DNA from: Planctomycetota bacterium
GTDB taxonomy: Bacteria > Planctomycetota > Phycisphaerae > UBA1845
Length of the DNA: 48,415 bases
Direction: 5' to 3'
NCBI GenBank assembly: GCA_016208685.1
Contig: JACQXM010000008.1
Coordinates: forward strand, 1 to 48,415
Shown: one piece after another, positions 1 through 7,223 of the stretch
Position numbering within the stretch: position 1 is the stretch's first letter
Layout of the letters: the number at the start of each line of letters is the position of its first letter
Notes under the pieces: generated by a model
Told to the model about the DNA's origin: nothing
Seen by the model: only the letters and a program-made list of their open reading frames with translations
Databases searched by the model: none
Position numbers and translations under genes: made by a program

Positions 1-2
1 GC

Positions 3-497
3 ATCTGCTGCCTCATCGGCGGCGGCTGCGCCGCGGCCTTCGATCCCACCTGCACCAACGCCGGCGGCACGTTCGTTCCCGACGGCGTGTGCACGGACGC
101 GCAGCCCTGCTGCCTGCCCTCCCGGCAGTGCCAGATCCTTGACCCGCTCTGCTGCGCCGCCCAAAACGGTACAGTCCTGAATTCACCCGACCCCTGCGAA
201 GGTGACGTAGACGACGACGGCACCGACGCCCTTTGCGGCGATGAATGCCCGAACGACCCCGCCAAGCTCACGCCCGGCGTCTGCGGCTGCGGCGTCAGCG
301 ACACCGCGGATGCCGACGGCGACGGCGTGCCCGATTGCACCGACCAGTGCCCCGGCGCCGACGACGCGATCTTCGCCCCCGGCTGCGCCGTGGCCATCCC
401 GGCCGCGTCGCAGTGGGGGATCATGATCTTGGCTCTTGCCCTGGGCGTGGCCGCGAAGGTCCGCTTCGGCCGTGCACGCAACCGATCCCTGCGCTGA
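3..497 (+). CDS. Secreted Cys/Asp-rich protein with IPTL-CTERM-like C-terminus (5' end outside window)
   Basis: The reading frame is open from base 3, so the gene starts upstream of the window and only its last 164 codons are seen. The visible part is rich in paired cysteines (ICCLIGGG, QPCCLPS, DPLCCAA), then carries Asp-rich calcium-type repeats (DVDDDGTD, DADGDGVPDCTDQCP). The C-terminus is IPAASQWG, followed by a hydrophobic stretch of about 15 residues and a basic tail (RFGRARNR). This motif-TM-basic layout is that of IPTL-CTERM protein-sorting tails, which are common on planctomycete secreted proteins. The protein is therefore probably exported and processed at the envelope. Its function cannot be told from this fragment. 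Confidence 0.75.
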   Translation: MCCLIGGGCAAAFDPTCTNAGGTFVPDGVCTDAQPCCLPSRQCQILDPLCCAAQNGTVLNSPDPCEGDVDDDGTDALCGDECPNDPAKLTPGVCGCGVSDTADADGDGVPDCTDQCPGADDAIFAPGCAVAIPAASQWGIMILALALGVAAKVRFGRARNRSLR

Positions 498-526
498 TCG
501 CACTGCCGGTGGGCACGAACCGGGCC

Positions 527-1519
527 CTACTTCCGCCGCGGGCTGCGGCGCGGGCCTCGAGTGGGGGGCGGCGCCTCCATGCCCGCCTCCCGGAGGATCT
601 CTCTGGCCGTCCCCCACGTCAGCCAGCTCTCGCACCAGTAGACGAGATTCCGCCATTTGCCGTAGGGGGCGTAGATGCGCTCGATCTCGCGGTGTGTGGG
701 CCGGCGCCCGCGGGTGTGCGTGGCGGCGACGTGGGCCACCGTGGCGCTGTCGATGGACAGCCGGTCGTGCCGTCCCAGGAAGCCCAGCAGGTAGTGAGCG
801 CTGGAGGGGCCGATGCCGTGGATGCCGCGCAGCAGTGTCAGGAGTTCGTCACTGCTCACCGCCGGGTCGCGCGCCAGCGCCGTCCACCCCTCGGGGTCGA
901 TACGCCCGTCGCAAACCTCGCGGCAGAAGCGGAGGATGGAGTCGGCGCGGTATCCCGCGCGGCACACTTCGACGAGGTAGGTGCGTCCGGCGCGCAGGAT
1001 CTCCCGCGGCGTGGGCCACGCGCTCAAGTTGCGGAAGTGCGGTACGACCGGCCCCAACTGGCACAGCCGGTTGATCATCTTCACCGCCTGGGTCCAGTTG
1101 ACGTTGGTAGCGAAGAGCGCCTTGAGGATGTTCTCCGTCATGGACGCCGAGCGGAGGATCCTGCCGGCGCCGATGCGCGGCACCACGCGCAACGCAGGAT
1201 GCGCGGCGCACAGCTCGTAGAACTCCGACAGATCGTGATCCAGCCCCAGCGTTACGCGCAGGTCGGCAACGACCCGGGCCGCGGCGTCCGGGTCGCCCTC
1301 AGCGCCCTCGATGGTCACGGCGATCTCGGAGCCGTCCCCGGTTGATTCGGCCTGGCGGACGGTGAGCCGGCCGGCGCGACCGTCAAACCGCTCCACGAGC
1401 TGCAAACACCGGCCACCCTCGCACCAGCCCATCGGCGCGCACTCGTGCCAGCCATGGGACAGCGCCGTTGCCTTCAATGAGAACGACGACGGGCCCCTCA
1501 GGGTAACAAACTGGTTCAC
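527..1519 (-). CDS. HhH-GPD family DNA glycosylase (AlkA/OGG-like)
   Basis: A 330-aa protein read from a GTG codon. The C-terminal half has the helix-hairpin-helix of base-excision glycosylases (LRGIHGIGPSSAHYLLGF, about residues 229-246), followed by the aspartate expected for catalysis in LSIDSATV. The position that is Lys in bifunctional OGG1/EndoIII enzymes is Ser here (GPSSAHY), so a monofunctional AlkA-type activity on alkylated or oxidised bases is more likely. The N-terminal 130 residues have the weakly conserved beta-rich look of an AlkA/OGG N-domain. No Shine-Dalgarno site is evident before the GTG, but SHGWHEC near the N-terminus resembles family N-termini and favours the long form. 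The gene converges with the preceding one. Exact substrate is unknown. Confidence 0.75.
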   Translation of the reverse strand: MNQFVTLRGPSSFSLKATALSHGWHECAPMGWCEGGRCLQLVERFDGRAGRLTVRQAESTGDGSEIAVTIEGAEGDPDAAARVVADLRVTLGLDHDLSEFYELCAAHPALRVVPRIGAGRILRSASMTENILKALFATNVNWTQAVKMINRLCQLGPVVPHFRNLSAWPTPREILRAGRTYLVEVCRAGYRADSILRFCREVCDGRIDPEGWTALARDPAVSSDELLTLLRGIHGIGPSSAHYLLGFLGRHDRLSIDSATVAHVAATHTRGRRPTHREIERIYAPYGKWRNLVYWCESWLTWGTAREILREAGMEAPPPTRGPRRSPRRK

Positions 1520-1789
1520 CGCGACGGCTCCGCGCCGGCCTGGTGGGGCGATTTCCGCGCTCGCGGGGTTGCCGCAGCCCGCCGGCGGACGGCAGTAGTA
1601 CGCCTAAGGCCCCCGGCCTTCAAGGACCCCGGGCCGGCGACGGTTCGAGGCGCCGACAACCGCCCGAAGGTACAGGGCTCGCCGGAGCGGTCTGTTCCCT
1701 AGTCCAGCCTGTGACGTGCGTGTGAGGTTATCGGTAACGTTCCACCAGGGCGTAGGTTGCGCTTCGCTTGCCTCCGGATTCCACATGGC

Positions 1790-1836
1790 CTACAATATAT
1801 TGACGTTTTTGCTTGACGGTGCGCTATACGTGGAGT
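1790..1836 (+). promoter_or_regulatory. Paired NrdR-box-like sites upstream of nrdJ
   Basis: Two 16-bp sites, 1790-1805 (core ACAATATATTG) and 1821-1836 (GCGCTATACGTGGAGT), resemble the NrdR consensus acaCwAtATaTwGtgt. Their starts are 31 bp apart, about three helical turns, which is the usual geometry of paired NrdR boxes. The first matches the central 11 positions completely. The second is weaker, with about 11 of 16 matching. The second box sits between the -35 and -10 of the best promoter, where repression would be effective. NrdR is known to repress ribonucleotide reductase genes, and the downstream gene is one. Confidence 0.6.
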
Positions 1837-1841
1837 ATGAT
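1813..1841 (+). promoter_or_regulatory. Sigma70-type promoter for nrdJ
   Basis: TTGACG (1813-1818), a 17-bp spacer and TATGAT (1836-1841) make a near-consensus promoter. A second TTGACG lies at 1800-1805. Transcription from about 1848 gives a leader of roughly 250 nt before the nrdJ start. I saw no recognisable cobalamin riboswitch in that leader. Confidence 0.65.
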
Positions 1842-2096
1842 GAAGTTCGCCCGCCGCATGGAAGGGCGACGACGCAGTGGTTTCGCAACTCGCCGCCCGG
1901 CGGCGGGCTGGTGTAGCTTCGGCAGCTTCGAGTCGCCATCAGCGGCGCAGGTCAGGGAGTCGGTTGTTAGGCATCAGGTCGGGTAAAGAAGCGAAGGCCA
2001 CGGTTTGAGGTCGCCGGGTGGTCGGGCCGCCGCGTGGGTCGTGGTCGTTCGAACGAGATAGTCCGGTTTTGAAAGCCGGTGGAGGCGTTGGCGTAC

Positions 2097-4766
2097 ATGT
2101 CGGAAGCGTTGACGACAGAACGTGACGTACGTGTGGTTAAGGATGACACACAGGCGTCGGAGTTGGGGCTGTCGGAAAATGCGCTGCGTGTCCTTCGGGC
2201 GCGGTATTTGAAGAAGGACGAACACGGGCGTTACACGGAGTCGGCCACCGAGCTGTTTCGGCGGGTTGCTCGAGCGATTGCCGATGCCGAGCTGCTCTAC
2301 GACTCCTCGGAGCGCAACCGCAGCGAGTGGGAGGATCGGTTCTTCACGTTGATGACCAGCCGGCGGTTTATGCCCAACAGCCCGACGCTGATGAACGCGG
2401 GCCGGGAGATGGGCATGCTCAGCGCGTGCTTCGTGCTGCCTGTCGGCGACAGCATCGACGAGATCTTCGACTCGATCAAACACACCGCCCTGATCCAGAA
2501 AGCCGGTGGAGGAACCGGCTTTGCTTTCGACGAGCTGCGCCCCACCGGCGACTATATCAGCAGCTCGGGCGGCACCACCAGCGGGCCCATCTCCTTCTGG
2601 CGGGCGTTCAGCGAAGCCACCAATGCCATCCAGCAGGGGGCGTTCCGCCGCGGCGCCAACATGGGGATGATGAACATCCACCATCCCGACATCCTCAAGT
2701 TCCTTCACGCCAAGGAAGACCTGACACAGTTCACGAACTACAACATTTCGGTCAAAGTCACCGACGAGTGGATGAACGCCTTCCTTGGCGAGCCCGACGG
2801 TCCGCACCTGGTGCGCAACCCGCGAACCGGGCGCACCTATGGACTGCCCAAGGACCTGGGCATCTGGGAGTATGGCATCCGCTCGCTGGTGGAGACCCGC
2901 GGCGACGGCACGCTGCCGCCCGGCGACTACTACACGCGGCGGGACATCTGGAACATCATCATTCGTAACGCCCACCGCACCGGCGAGCCGGGCGTGGTCT
3001 TCATCGACCGCGTCAACCAGCACAATCCCACGCCGCACGTGGGCTCCATCGAGGCGACCAACCCCTGCGGCGAGCAGCCCCTGCTGCCCTACGAAGCCTG
3101 CAACCTGGGGAGCGTCAACCTGGCGGAGTTCGTTCGCGTGGGGCGCGACGGCGCCCCCTGGGTCGACTGGGACGATCTGCGGGCGGCGGTGCACGAGTCC
3201 ACGCGCTTCCTGGATGACGTGATCGACGCCAACCGCTATCCGCTGGAAGAGATCGACGCCATCTGCAAGCGCAACCGCAAGATCGGCCTGGGCGTCATGG
3301 GCTTCGCGGACGCACTCTACAAACTGGGCGTGCCCTACAACAGCGACGAGGGCGTGGCCTGGGGCGAGCGGTTCATGAAGTTCGTCAACGATGAATCGCA
3401 CAACTACAGCGAGAAACTGGCGCGCGAGCGGGGCTGCTTCCCCAACTGGACGGGCAGCATCTACGACACCAAGTTCCACCGGCCCATGCGCAACGCCACG
3501 TGCAGCACCGTAGCCCCCACCGGCACCATCAGCATCATTGCCGGCTGCTCCGGGGGCATCGAGCCCATGTACAGCCTCGCCTTCTTCCGCAACGTGCTCC
3601 GCGGCCAGGACGAGGGCAAGGCCCCCATGGTGGAAATCAACCCGATCTTTGAGCAGGCAGCCAGGGATCGCGGCTTCTTAAGCGAGGGACTGATGGAGCG
3701 GGTTGCCACGGACGGCACCCTCGCTAACGCTCCGGAAGTCCCCGATGACGTCAAGCGGCTGTTTGTGTGCGCCCATGACATCGCACCCGAATGGCACATG
3801 CGGATGCAGGCGGCGTTCCAGCGCCATTGCGACGCTTCCATCTCCAAGACCATCAACTTCCCGGAAACCGCAACGGTGGAGGACGTGGCCGCCATCTACC
3901 GCATGGCCTACGAACTCGACTGCAAGGGCGTGACCGTCTACCGCAACGGGTGCCGCAAGCACCAGCCCATGGCGCTCAAAAGCAGCGACGAGGCGCACGC
4001 CCGTTCCGCCGCCGGACGCGGCGCGGATGAGGGGGAGGTCGCCGCCCGACCCGCCCCTCCCGCGAAGCCCGAGTTCCGCGCCCTCGAGCCCGCCGAACTG
4101 CCCGAAATCATGAGCGGGGTACGGGTTCGCCAGCTCACGCCCTTCGGCAACATGCACATCAACATCACTGTCGATCCCAAGACCGGAAGGGAGATGGAAG
4201 TCTTCGCCCAGCTCGGCAAGGGCGGCGACCTGGCCAACAGCGATCTGGAAGCCATCTGCCGGCTCATCAGCCTCTGGCTGCGTTCGGGCGGAAGCCTGAA
4301 CCACGTAGTCCGCCAGCTTCACTCCATCGGGTCGAGCCTTCAGGTGCAGACCAAGGAAGGCAAGATCATGAGCCTGGGCGATGGGTTGGCCCGTGCCCTG
4401 CGGCGGTACATGCGTGCCAAGGCCGATACCGGCCTCATGGCCCTGCTTACGGGCGAGAGCAGCGCGGACGCGGTCGCAAAAAAGGCCGCCCCGGCGGAGG
4501 CCGGCGGCCGTGCCAATGGATCGGGTAACGGCTCCCGCGGTAACGGGAACGGGGGCGGCCACGGCCGGAACGCTACCCCGGCGGCCGCCCAGGGTGCTGC
4601 CCAGCCAGACGCTGCGCCAGGCGCAAGGCTCTGGTCGCGGTTTGAGTCCGATCAAGTTCAGTGGCAACAGAAGCAATACAAGGTAGTTTGCCCAGATTGC
4701 CAGGGGCCGCTGCGTTTTGGGGAGGGATGCGTAACCTGCGACGCTTGCGGGTTCTCGAAGTGCTGA
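2097..4766 (+). CDS. nrdJ: Adenosylcobalamin-dependent (class II) ribonucleoside-diphosphate reductase
   Basis: An 889-aa enzyme that reduces ribonucleotides to deoxyribonucleotides with coenzyme B12. Visible motifs are NSPTLMNAG, the LSACFVLPVGDSIDEIFDS block, QKAGGGTGFAFDELRP, the catalytic NPCGEQPLLPYEACNLG (Cys about residue 324), and CSTVAPTGTISIIAGCSGG with GIEPMYSLAF. A TSCPD-type domain follows (about residues 675-775). The C-terminal tail has four cysteines in CPDC and CDACG plus a final FSKC, the likely redox or metal site. A Gly/Asn-rich linker (about residues 800-835) separates the tail. ATG 2097 is chosen over GTG 2079 because GGAGG (2081-2085) lies 11 nt before it and would be inside the coding region of the longer form. 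Its paired NrdR-like boxes suggest dNTP-responsive repression. Confidence 0.95.
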   Translation: MSEALTTERDVRVVKDDTQASELGLSENALRVLRARYLKKDEHGRYTESATELFRRVARAIADAELLYDSSERNRSEWEDRFFTLMTSRRFMPNSPTLMNAGREMGMLSACFVLPVGDSIDEIFDSIKHTALIQKAGGGTGFAFDELRPTGDYISSSGGTTSGPISFWRAFSEATNAIQQGAFRRGANMGMMNIHHPDILKFLHAKEDLTQFTNYNISVKVTDEWMNAFLGEPDGPHLVRNPRTGRTYGLPKDLGIWEYGIRSLVETRGDGTLPPGDYYTRRDIWNIIIRNAHRTGEPGVVFIDRVNQHNPTPHVGSIEATNPCGEQPLLPYEACNLGSVNLAEFVRVGRDGAPWVDWDDLRAAVHESTRFLDDVIDANRYPLEEIDAICKRNRKIGLGVMGFADALYKLGVPYNSDEGVAWGERFMKFVNDESHNYSEKLARERGCFPNWTGSIYDTKFHRPMRNATCSTVAPTGTISIIAGCSGGIEPMYSLAFFRNVLRGQDEGKAPMVEINPIFEQAARDRGFLSEGLMERVATDGTLANAPEVPDDVKRLFVCAHDIAPEWHMRMQAAFQRHCDASISKTINFPETATVEDVAAIYRMAYELDCKGVTVYRNGCRKHQPMALKSSDEAHARSAAGRGADEGEVAARPAPPAKPEFRALEPAELPEIMSGVRVRQLTPFGNMHINITVDPKTGREMEVFAQLGKGGDLANSDLEAICRLISLWLRSGGSLNHVVRQLHSIGSSLQVQTKEGKIMSLGDGLARALRRYMRAKADTGLMALLTGESSADAVAKKAAPAEAGGRANGSGNGSRGNGNGGGHGRNATPAAAQGAAQPDAAPGARLWSRFESDQVQWQQKQYKVVCPDCQGPLRFGEGCVTCDACGFSKC

Positions 4767-4800
4767 CCGGCAATAATTGTCCGGTAAAAGGCCGTGTTTT

Positions 4801-4831
4801 TTGAAGACTTTGGGCTTGGCGCGCGTATAAT
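4801..4831 (+). promoter_or_regulatory. Candidate promoter in nrdJ 3' region
   Basis: A perfect TATAAT (4826-4831) lies in an AT-rich patch just after nrdJ. A weak -35 (TTGAAG, 4801-4806) has a long 19-bp spacer. A second possible pair follows: TTGACG 4838-4843 and TAGATT 4860-4865. No protein gene on this strand lies downstream before the terminator, so it could drive a small RNA. Confidence 0.35.
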
Positions 4832-4837
4832 AATTCG

Positions 4838-5039
4838 TTGACGAACAAAAGCCCGCTGGTAGATTGTGTCGATAGTAATGACCGGCCGGTGGTGGCGTCG
4901 GGAGCTCGATGATGAGTAACCACCACGGCGAAGTGGAATCATAAGAGGGAACGGCCGATCGGCTGATACGCGAAGTACCTGGCTTCTTTCCCCTCCGGAA
5001 AGCACCGTTTCGCCTTAGGGTGAGCGGTGCTTTCTTTTT
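4838..5039 (+). ncRNA. Candidate small RNA or structured 3' UTR of nrdJ
   Basis: About 200 nt run from the TATAAT at 4826 to an intrinsic terminator, with no convincing protein gene on this strand. The segment has internal complementarity: TTCGT/ACGAA at 4834-4845, and GTGGTGG pairing with CCACCAC about 30 nt later. It could be an independent sRNA or simply the nrdJ 3' UTR. I could not match it to 6S, SRP, RNase P or tmRNA by eye. Confidence 0.3.
4999..5039 (+). terminator. Rho-independent terminator after nrdJ
   Basis: AAAGCACCG (4999-5007) pairs with CGGTGCTTT (5025-5033) around a 17-nt loop. The T-rich run TTTCTTTTT ends at 5039. It would stop transcripts from nrdJ or from the candidate small RNA. 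Confidence 0.85.
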
Positions 5040-5088
5040 AGGAACGCGCGATCGGGCGGTGCGGCGTGTAAGCCGTGGGGCGGAACGC

Positions 5089-5508
5089 TCAGATGAGTGC
5101 GCGGACGTCGACGCCCAGCGCTTTGGCGAGTCGGCGCAGCGTCGCAAGCGACGATCGGTCCGGGTCGCGCTCGATGCGTGACACCTGCGATTGCGGAATA
5201 TGCAGGCGCCGAGCGACTTCCTTCTGCGTCAGTCCCCGGGCAACTCGCGCGCGCTTCAGACGCGAGCCCGCGAGACGCAGCGCTGACACGTCGGTGTCGA
5301 TCCACGGGCTCGCGGGATCGTCGGTAGCCGCCATGGCGCGCAGCACGCGCTCAGCGGTCAACAACTCCTCGAAGCGCTCGGCGGGAACCAGAACGAACGT
5401 TCGTGCGCCTGTCGCCCGAACCGACGTCGATTTCCCGGCGAATGCAGGGCGCGGGTTCTTGCGCGCCGCGGGACGACAATTGCCGGTGATCCGCTTGCGG
5501 CGTTCCAT
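5089..5508 (-). CDS. XRE-family helix-turn-helix regulator (HigA-like)
   Basis: A 139-aa protein with a C-terminal XRE/Cro-type HTH: LKRARVARGLTQKEVARRL, then PQSQVSRIER and LRRLAKALGVDV. The part before it, FVLVPAERFEELLTAERVL, resembles the dimerisation segment of Phd/HigA-like antitoxins. The start at 5508 has GAAGGA about 10 nt upstream. An in-frame extension to 5610 adds 34 residues of Cys/Pro-rich sequence that look untranslated. Antitoxins of this build usually sit beside a small toxin, but I find none on either side. It is either a free-standing transcriptional regulator or an orphan antitoxin. Confidence 0.75.
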   Translation of the reverse strand: MERRKRITGNCRPAARKNPRPAFAGKSTSVRATGARTFVLVPAERFEELLTAERVLRAMAATDDPASPWIDTDVSALRLAGSRLKRARVARGLTQKEVARRLHIPQSQVSRIERDPDRSSLATLRRLAKALGVDVRALI

Positions 5509-5813
5509 TCCTGGCTGGTCCTTCCCGATTGCGTGGGGTTTGTCTGGTGGCTCCCACACAAGCATAGTCAGGGACGTACGGCACCGTCCATCCGTGCAGA
5601 CACAAGTCACGAACGCCGTGGGCGCGCGCCGGACCGGCTGACGCGGGGCGTCGTCGCGCTACGCGTGTAACGGCGGCGGGGCCAAGGGCGGCGGGGCGTG
5701 GCCGAGCCGCTCTACTGTAAGCCGCGGGCTGCCGCTCCGCGGGTGCCACTCACCGGCCGGCTGCCACCCGAGAGGGACACGGACTCGGTAAACCCGGCGC
5801 GCCGGATGGCCGA
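5509..5813. other. Intergenic region between XRE regulator and rocD promoter
   Basis: About 300 bases without a supported gene. Open frames on both strands are Arg/Pro/Ala-rich and have no recognisable motif. No toxin partner for the neighbouring XRE protein could be found here. Confidence 0.5.
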
Positions 5814-5842
5814 TTGGTGCAACCGGGCGGGTCGGGTATACT
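5814..5842 (+). promoter_or_regulatory. Promoter of rocD
   Basis: TTGGTG (5814-5819), 17 bp, TATACT (5837-5842). The expected start near 5849 gives a leader of about 114 nt to the rocD ATG. Confidence 0.5.
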
Positions 5843-5962
5843 GTCGCCGCCAGCGGGCAGGCTTGGATCCACGCGCCGCGGGGCATCGACGAACGACACC
5901 GGGAAGGCGGGGTTCAACCGGCTCGGCAACCAGAGGCAGACGATCTTTCAGGAAGGCGCTTC

Positions 5963-7192
5963 ATGAGCACGCAGATGATGACCAACGTCGAAGAGATGAC
6001 CGGAAAGCAGCACATCGAGCTGGTGGAGCACTACGCGGCGCACAACTACCACCCCTTGCCGGTGGTCATCGCCCGCGCCGAGGGCGTGTGGGTCGAGGAC
6101 GTCGAGGGCAAGCGATACATGGACATGCTCGCCGCGTACTCCGCGGTGAACTTCGGCCACTGTCACCCGGAACTGATTGAGGCGGCGCGGGAGCAGCTCG
6201 ACAAGGTGACCTTGACCTCACGCGCCTTTCACAACGACCAACTCGGCCCGCTGTGCAAGGAGCTCGCAGAGCTGTGCGAGATGGAGGCCGTCCTGCCCAT
6301 GAACACCGGGGCCGAGGGCGTCGAGACCGCAGTTAAGACGGCCCGCAAGTGGGGCTACACCAAGAAGGGTGTACCCGCCAACCAGGCTAAGATCATCTGT
6401 TGTAGCGGCAACTTCCATGGCCGGACCACCACCATCGTCAGCTTCAGCACCGATCCGCAATGCCGCGACGGCTTCGGGCCCTTCACGCCCGGCTTCGAGA
6501 TCATCCCGTATGGGGACCTCGACGCCCTGCGCAAAGCCATCGACGGTAACACCGTGGCGTTCCTCGTGGAGCCCATTCAGGGCGAGGCCGGCATCGTCGT
6601 TCCGCCCGCCGGCTTCCTGCGGCAGGCGCGGGAGTTGTGCCGAGACCGCAAGGTGCTCTTCATCGCCGACGAGATTCAGTCCGGCCTGGGCCGCTGCGGC
6701 GCCACCTTCTGCTGTGAGACGGAGAACGTCAAACCCGACATGTATATCCTGGGCAAGGCCTTAGGCGGCGGCATCATGCCTATCTCTGCGGTGGTTTCCA
6801 CGCGCGACATCCTCGGCGTGTTCAAACCCGGCGACCACGGCAGCACCTTCGGCGGCAACCCGCTGGCCTGTGCCATCGCGCGCCGCGTAGTGGCCATGCT
6901 GAAGACCGGCGAGCATCAGGCTCACACCCGTAAGATGGGCGAGTATCTTTTCGGCAAGCTCAGGGCGATCAAGACCGACAAGCTCAAGGAGATCCGCGGC
7001 CGGGGGTTGTGGGTGGGCCTCGAGTTCAAGACCTCGGCCGGTAAGGCCCGGCCCTACTGTGAACGCCTGATGCAGGAAGGGATGCTCTGCAAGGACACTC
7101 ACGAACAGGTCATGCGCCTGGCACCGCCGCTGGTCATCACTAGGGATGAGATCGACTGGGCCGTGGAGCGGCTACAACGCGTGCTGGCGTAA
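5963..7192 (+). CDS. rocD: Ornithine--oxo-acid aminotransferase
   Basis: A 409-aa class III PLP-dependent aminotransferase. Ornithine aminotransferase converts ornithine and 2-oxoglutarate to glutamate semialdehyde and glutamate, linking arginine breakdown to proline. Visible features are YMDMLAAYSAVNFGHCHP, MNTGAEGVETAVKTARKWGY, CCSGNFHGRTTTIVSFS, VEPIQGEAGI, IADEIQSGLGR and the PLP-lysine motif ILGKALGGG, followed by STFGGNPLACA. The YSAVNFGHCHP and GAEGVE stretches are typical of ornithine rather than acetylornithine aminotransferases. AGGAAGG (5950-5956) lies 6 nt before the ATG. The gene converges with serS, with a GC hairpin (7199-7212) in the 31-nt gap. Confidence 0.92.
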   Translation: MSTQMMTNVEEMTGKQHIELVEHYAAHNYHPLPVVIARAEGVWVEDVEGKRYMDMLAAYSAVNFGHCHPELIEAAREQLDKVTLTSRAFHNDQLGPLCKELAELCEMEAVLPMNTGAEGVETAVKTARKWGYTKKGVPANQAKIICCSGNFHGRTTTIVSFSTDPQCRDGFGPFTPGFEIIPYGDLDALRKAIDGNTVAFLVEPIQGEAGIVVPPAGFLRQARELCRDRKVLFIADEIQSGLGRCGATFCCETENVKPDMYILGKALGGGIMPISAVVSTRDILGVFKPGDHGSTFGGNPLACAIARRVVAMLKTGEHQAHTRKMGEYLFGKLRAIKTDKLKEIRGRGLWVGLEFKTSAGKARPYCERLMQEGMLCKDTHEQVMRLAPPLVITRDEIDWAVERLQRVLA

Positions 7193-7223
7193 GGCGCCGG
7201 GCGGCACCGCCCCACCTGCGCGT

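Noticed and set aside
1848..2096. Cobalamin riboswitch in the nrdJ leader
   Set aside because: The conserved B12-box core and surrounding junction bases could not be found by eye; only the leader length suggested it.
1974..3479. 501-aa minus-strand open frame
   Set aside because: Antisense to nrdJ, no motif.
4838..5039. 6S RNA, SRP RNA or tmRNA
   Set aside because: No long central-bubble hairpin, SRP tetraloop region or tRNA-like ends could be recognised; left as an unnamed candidate.
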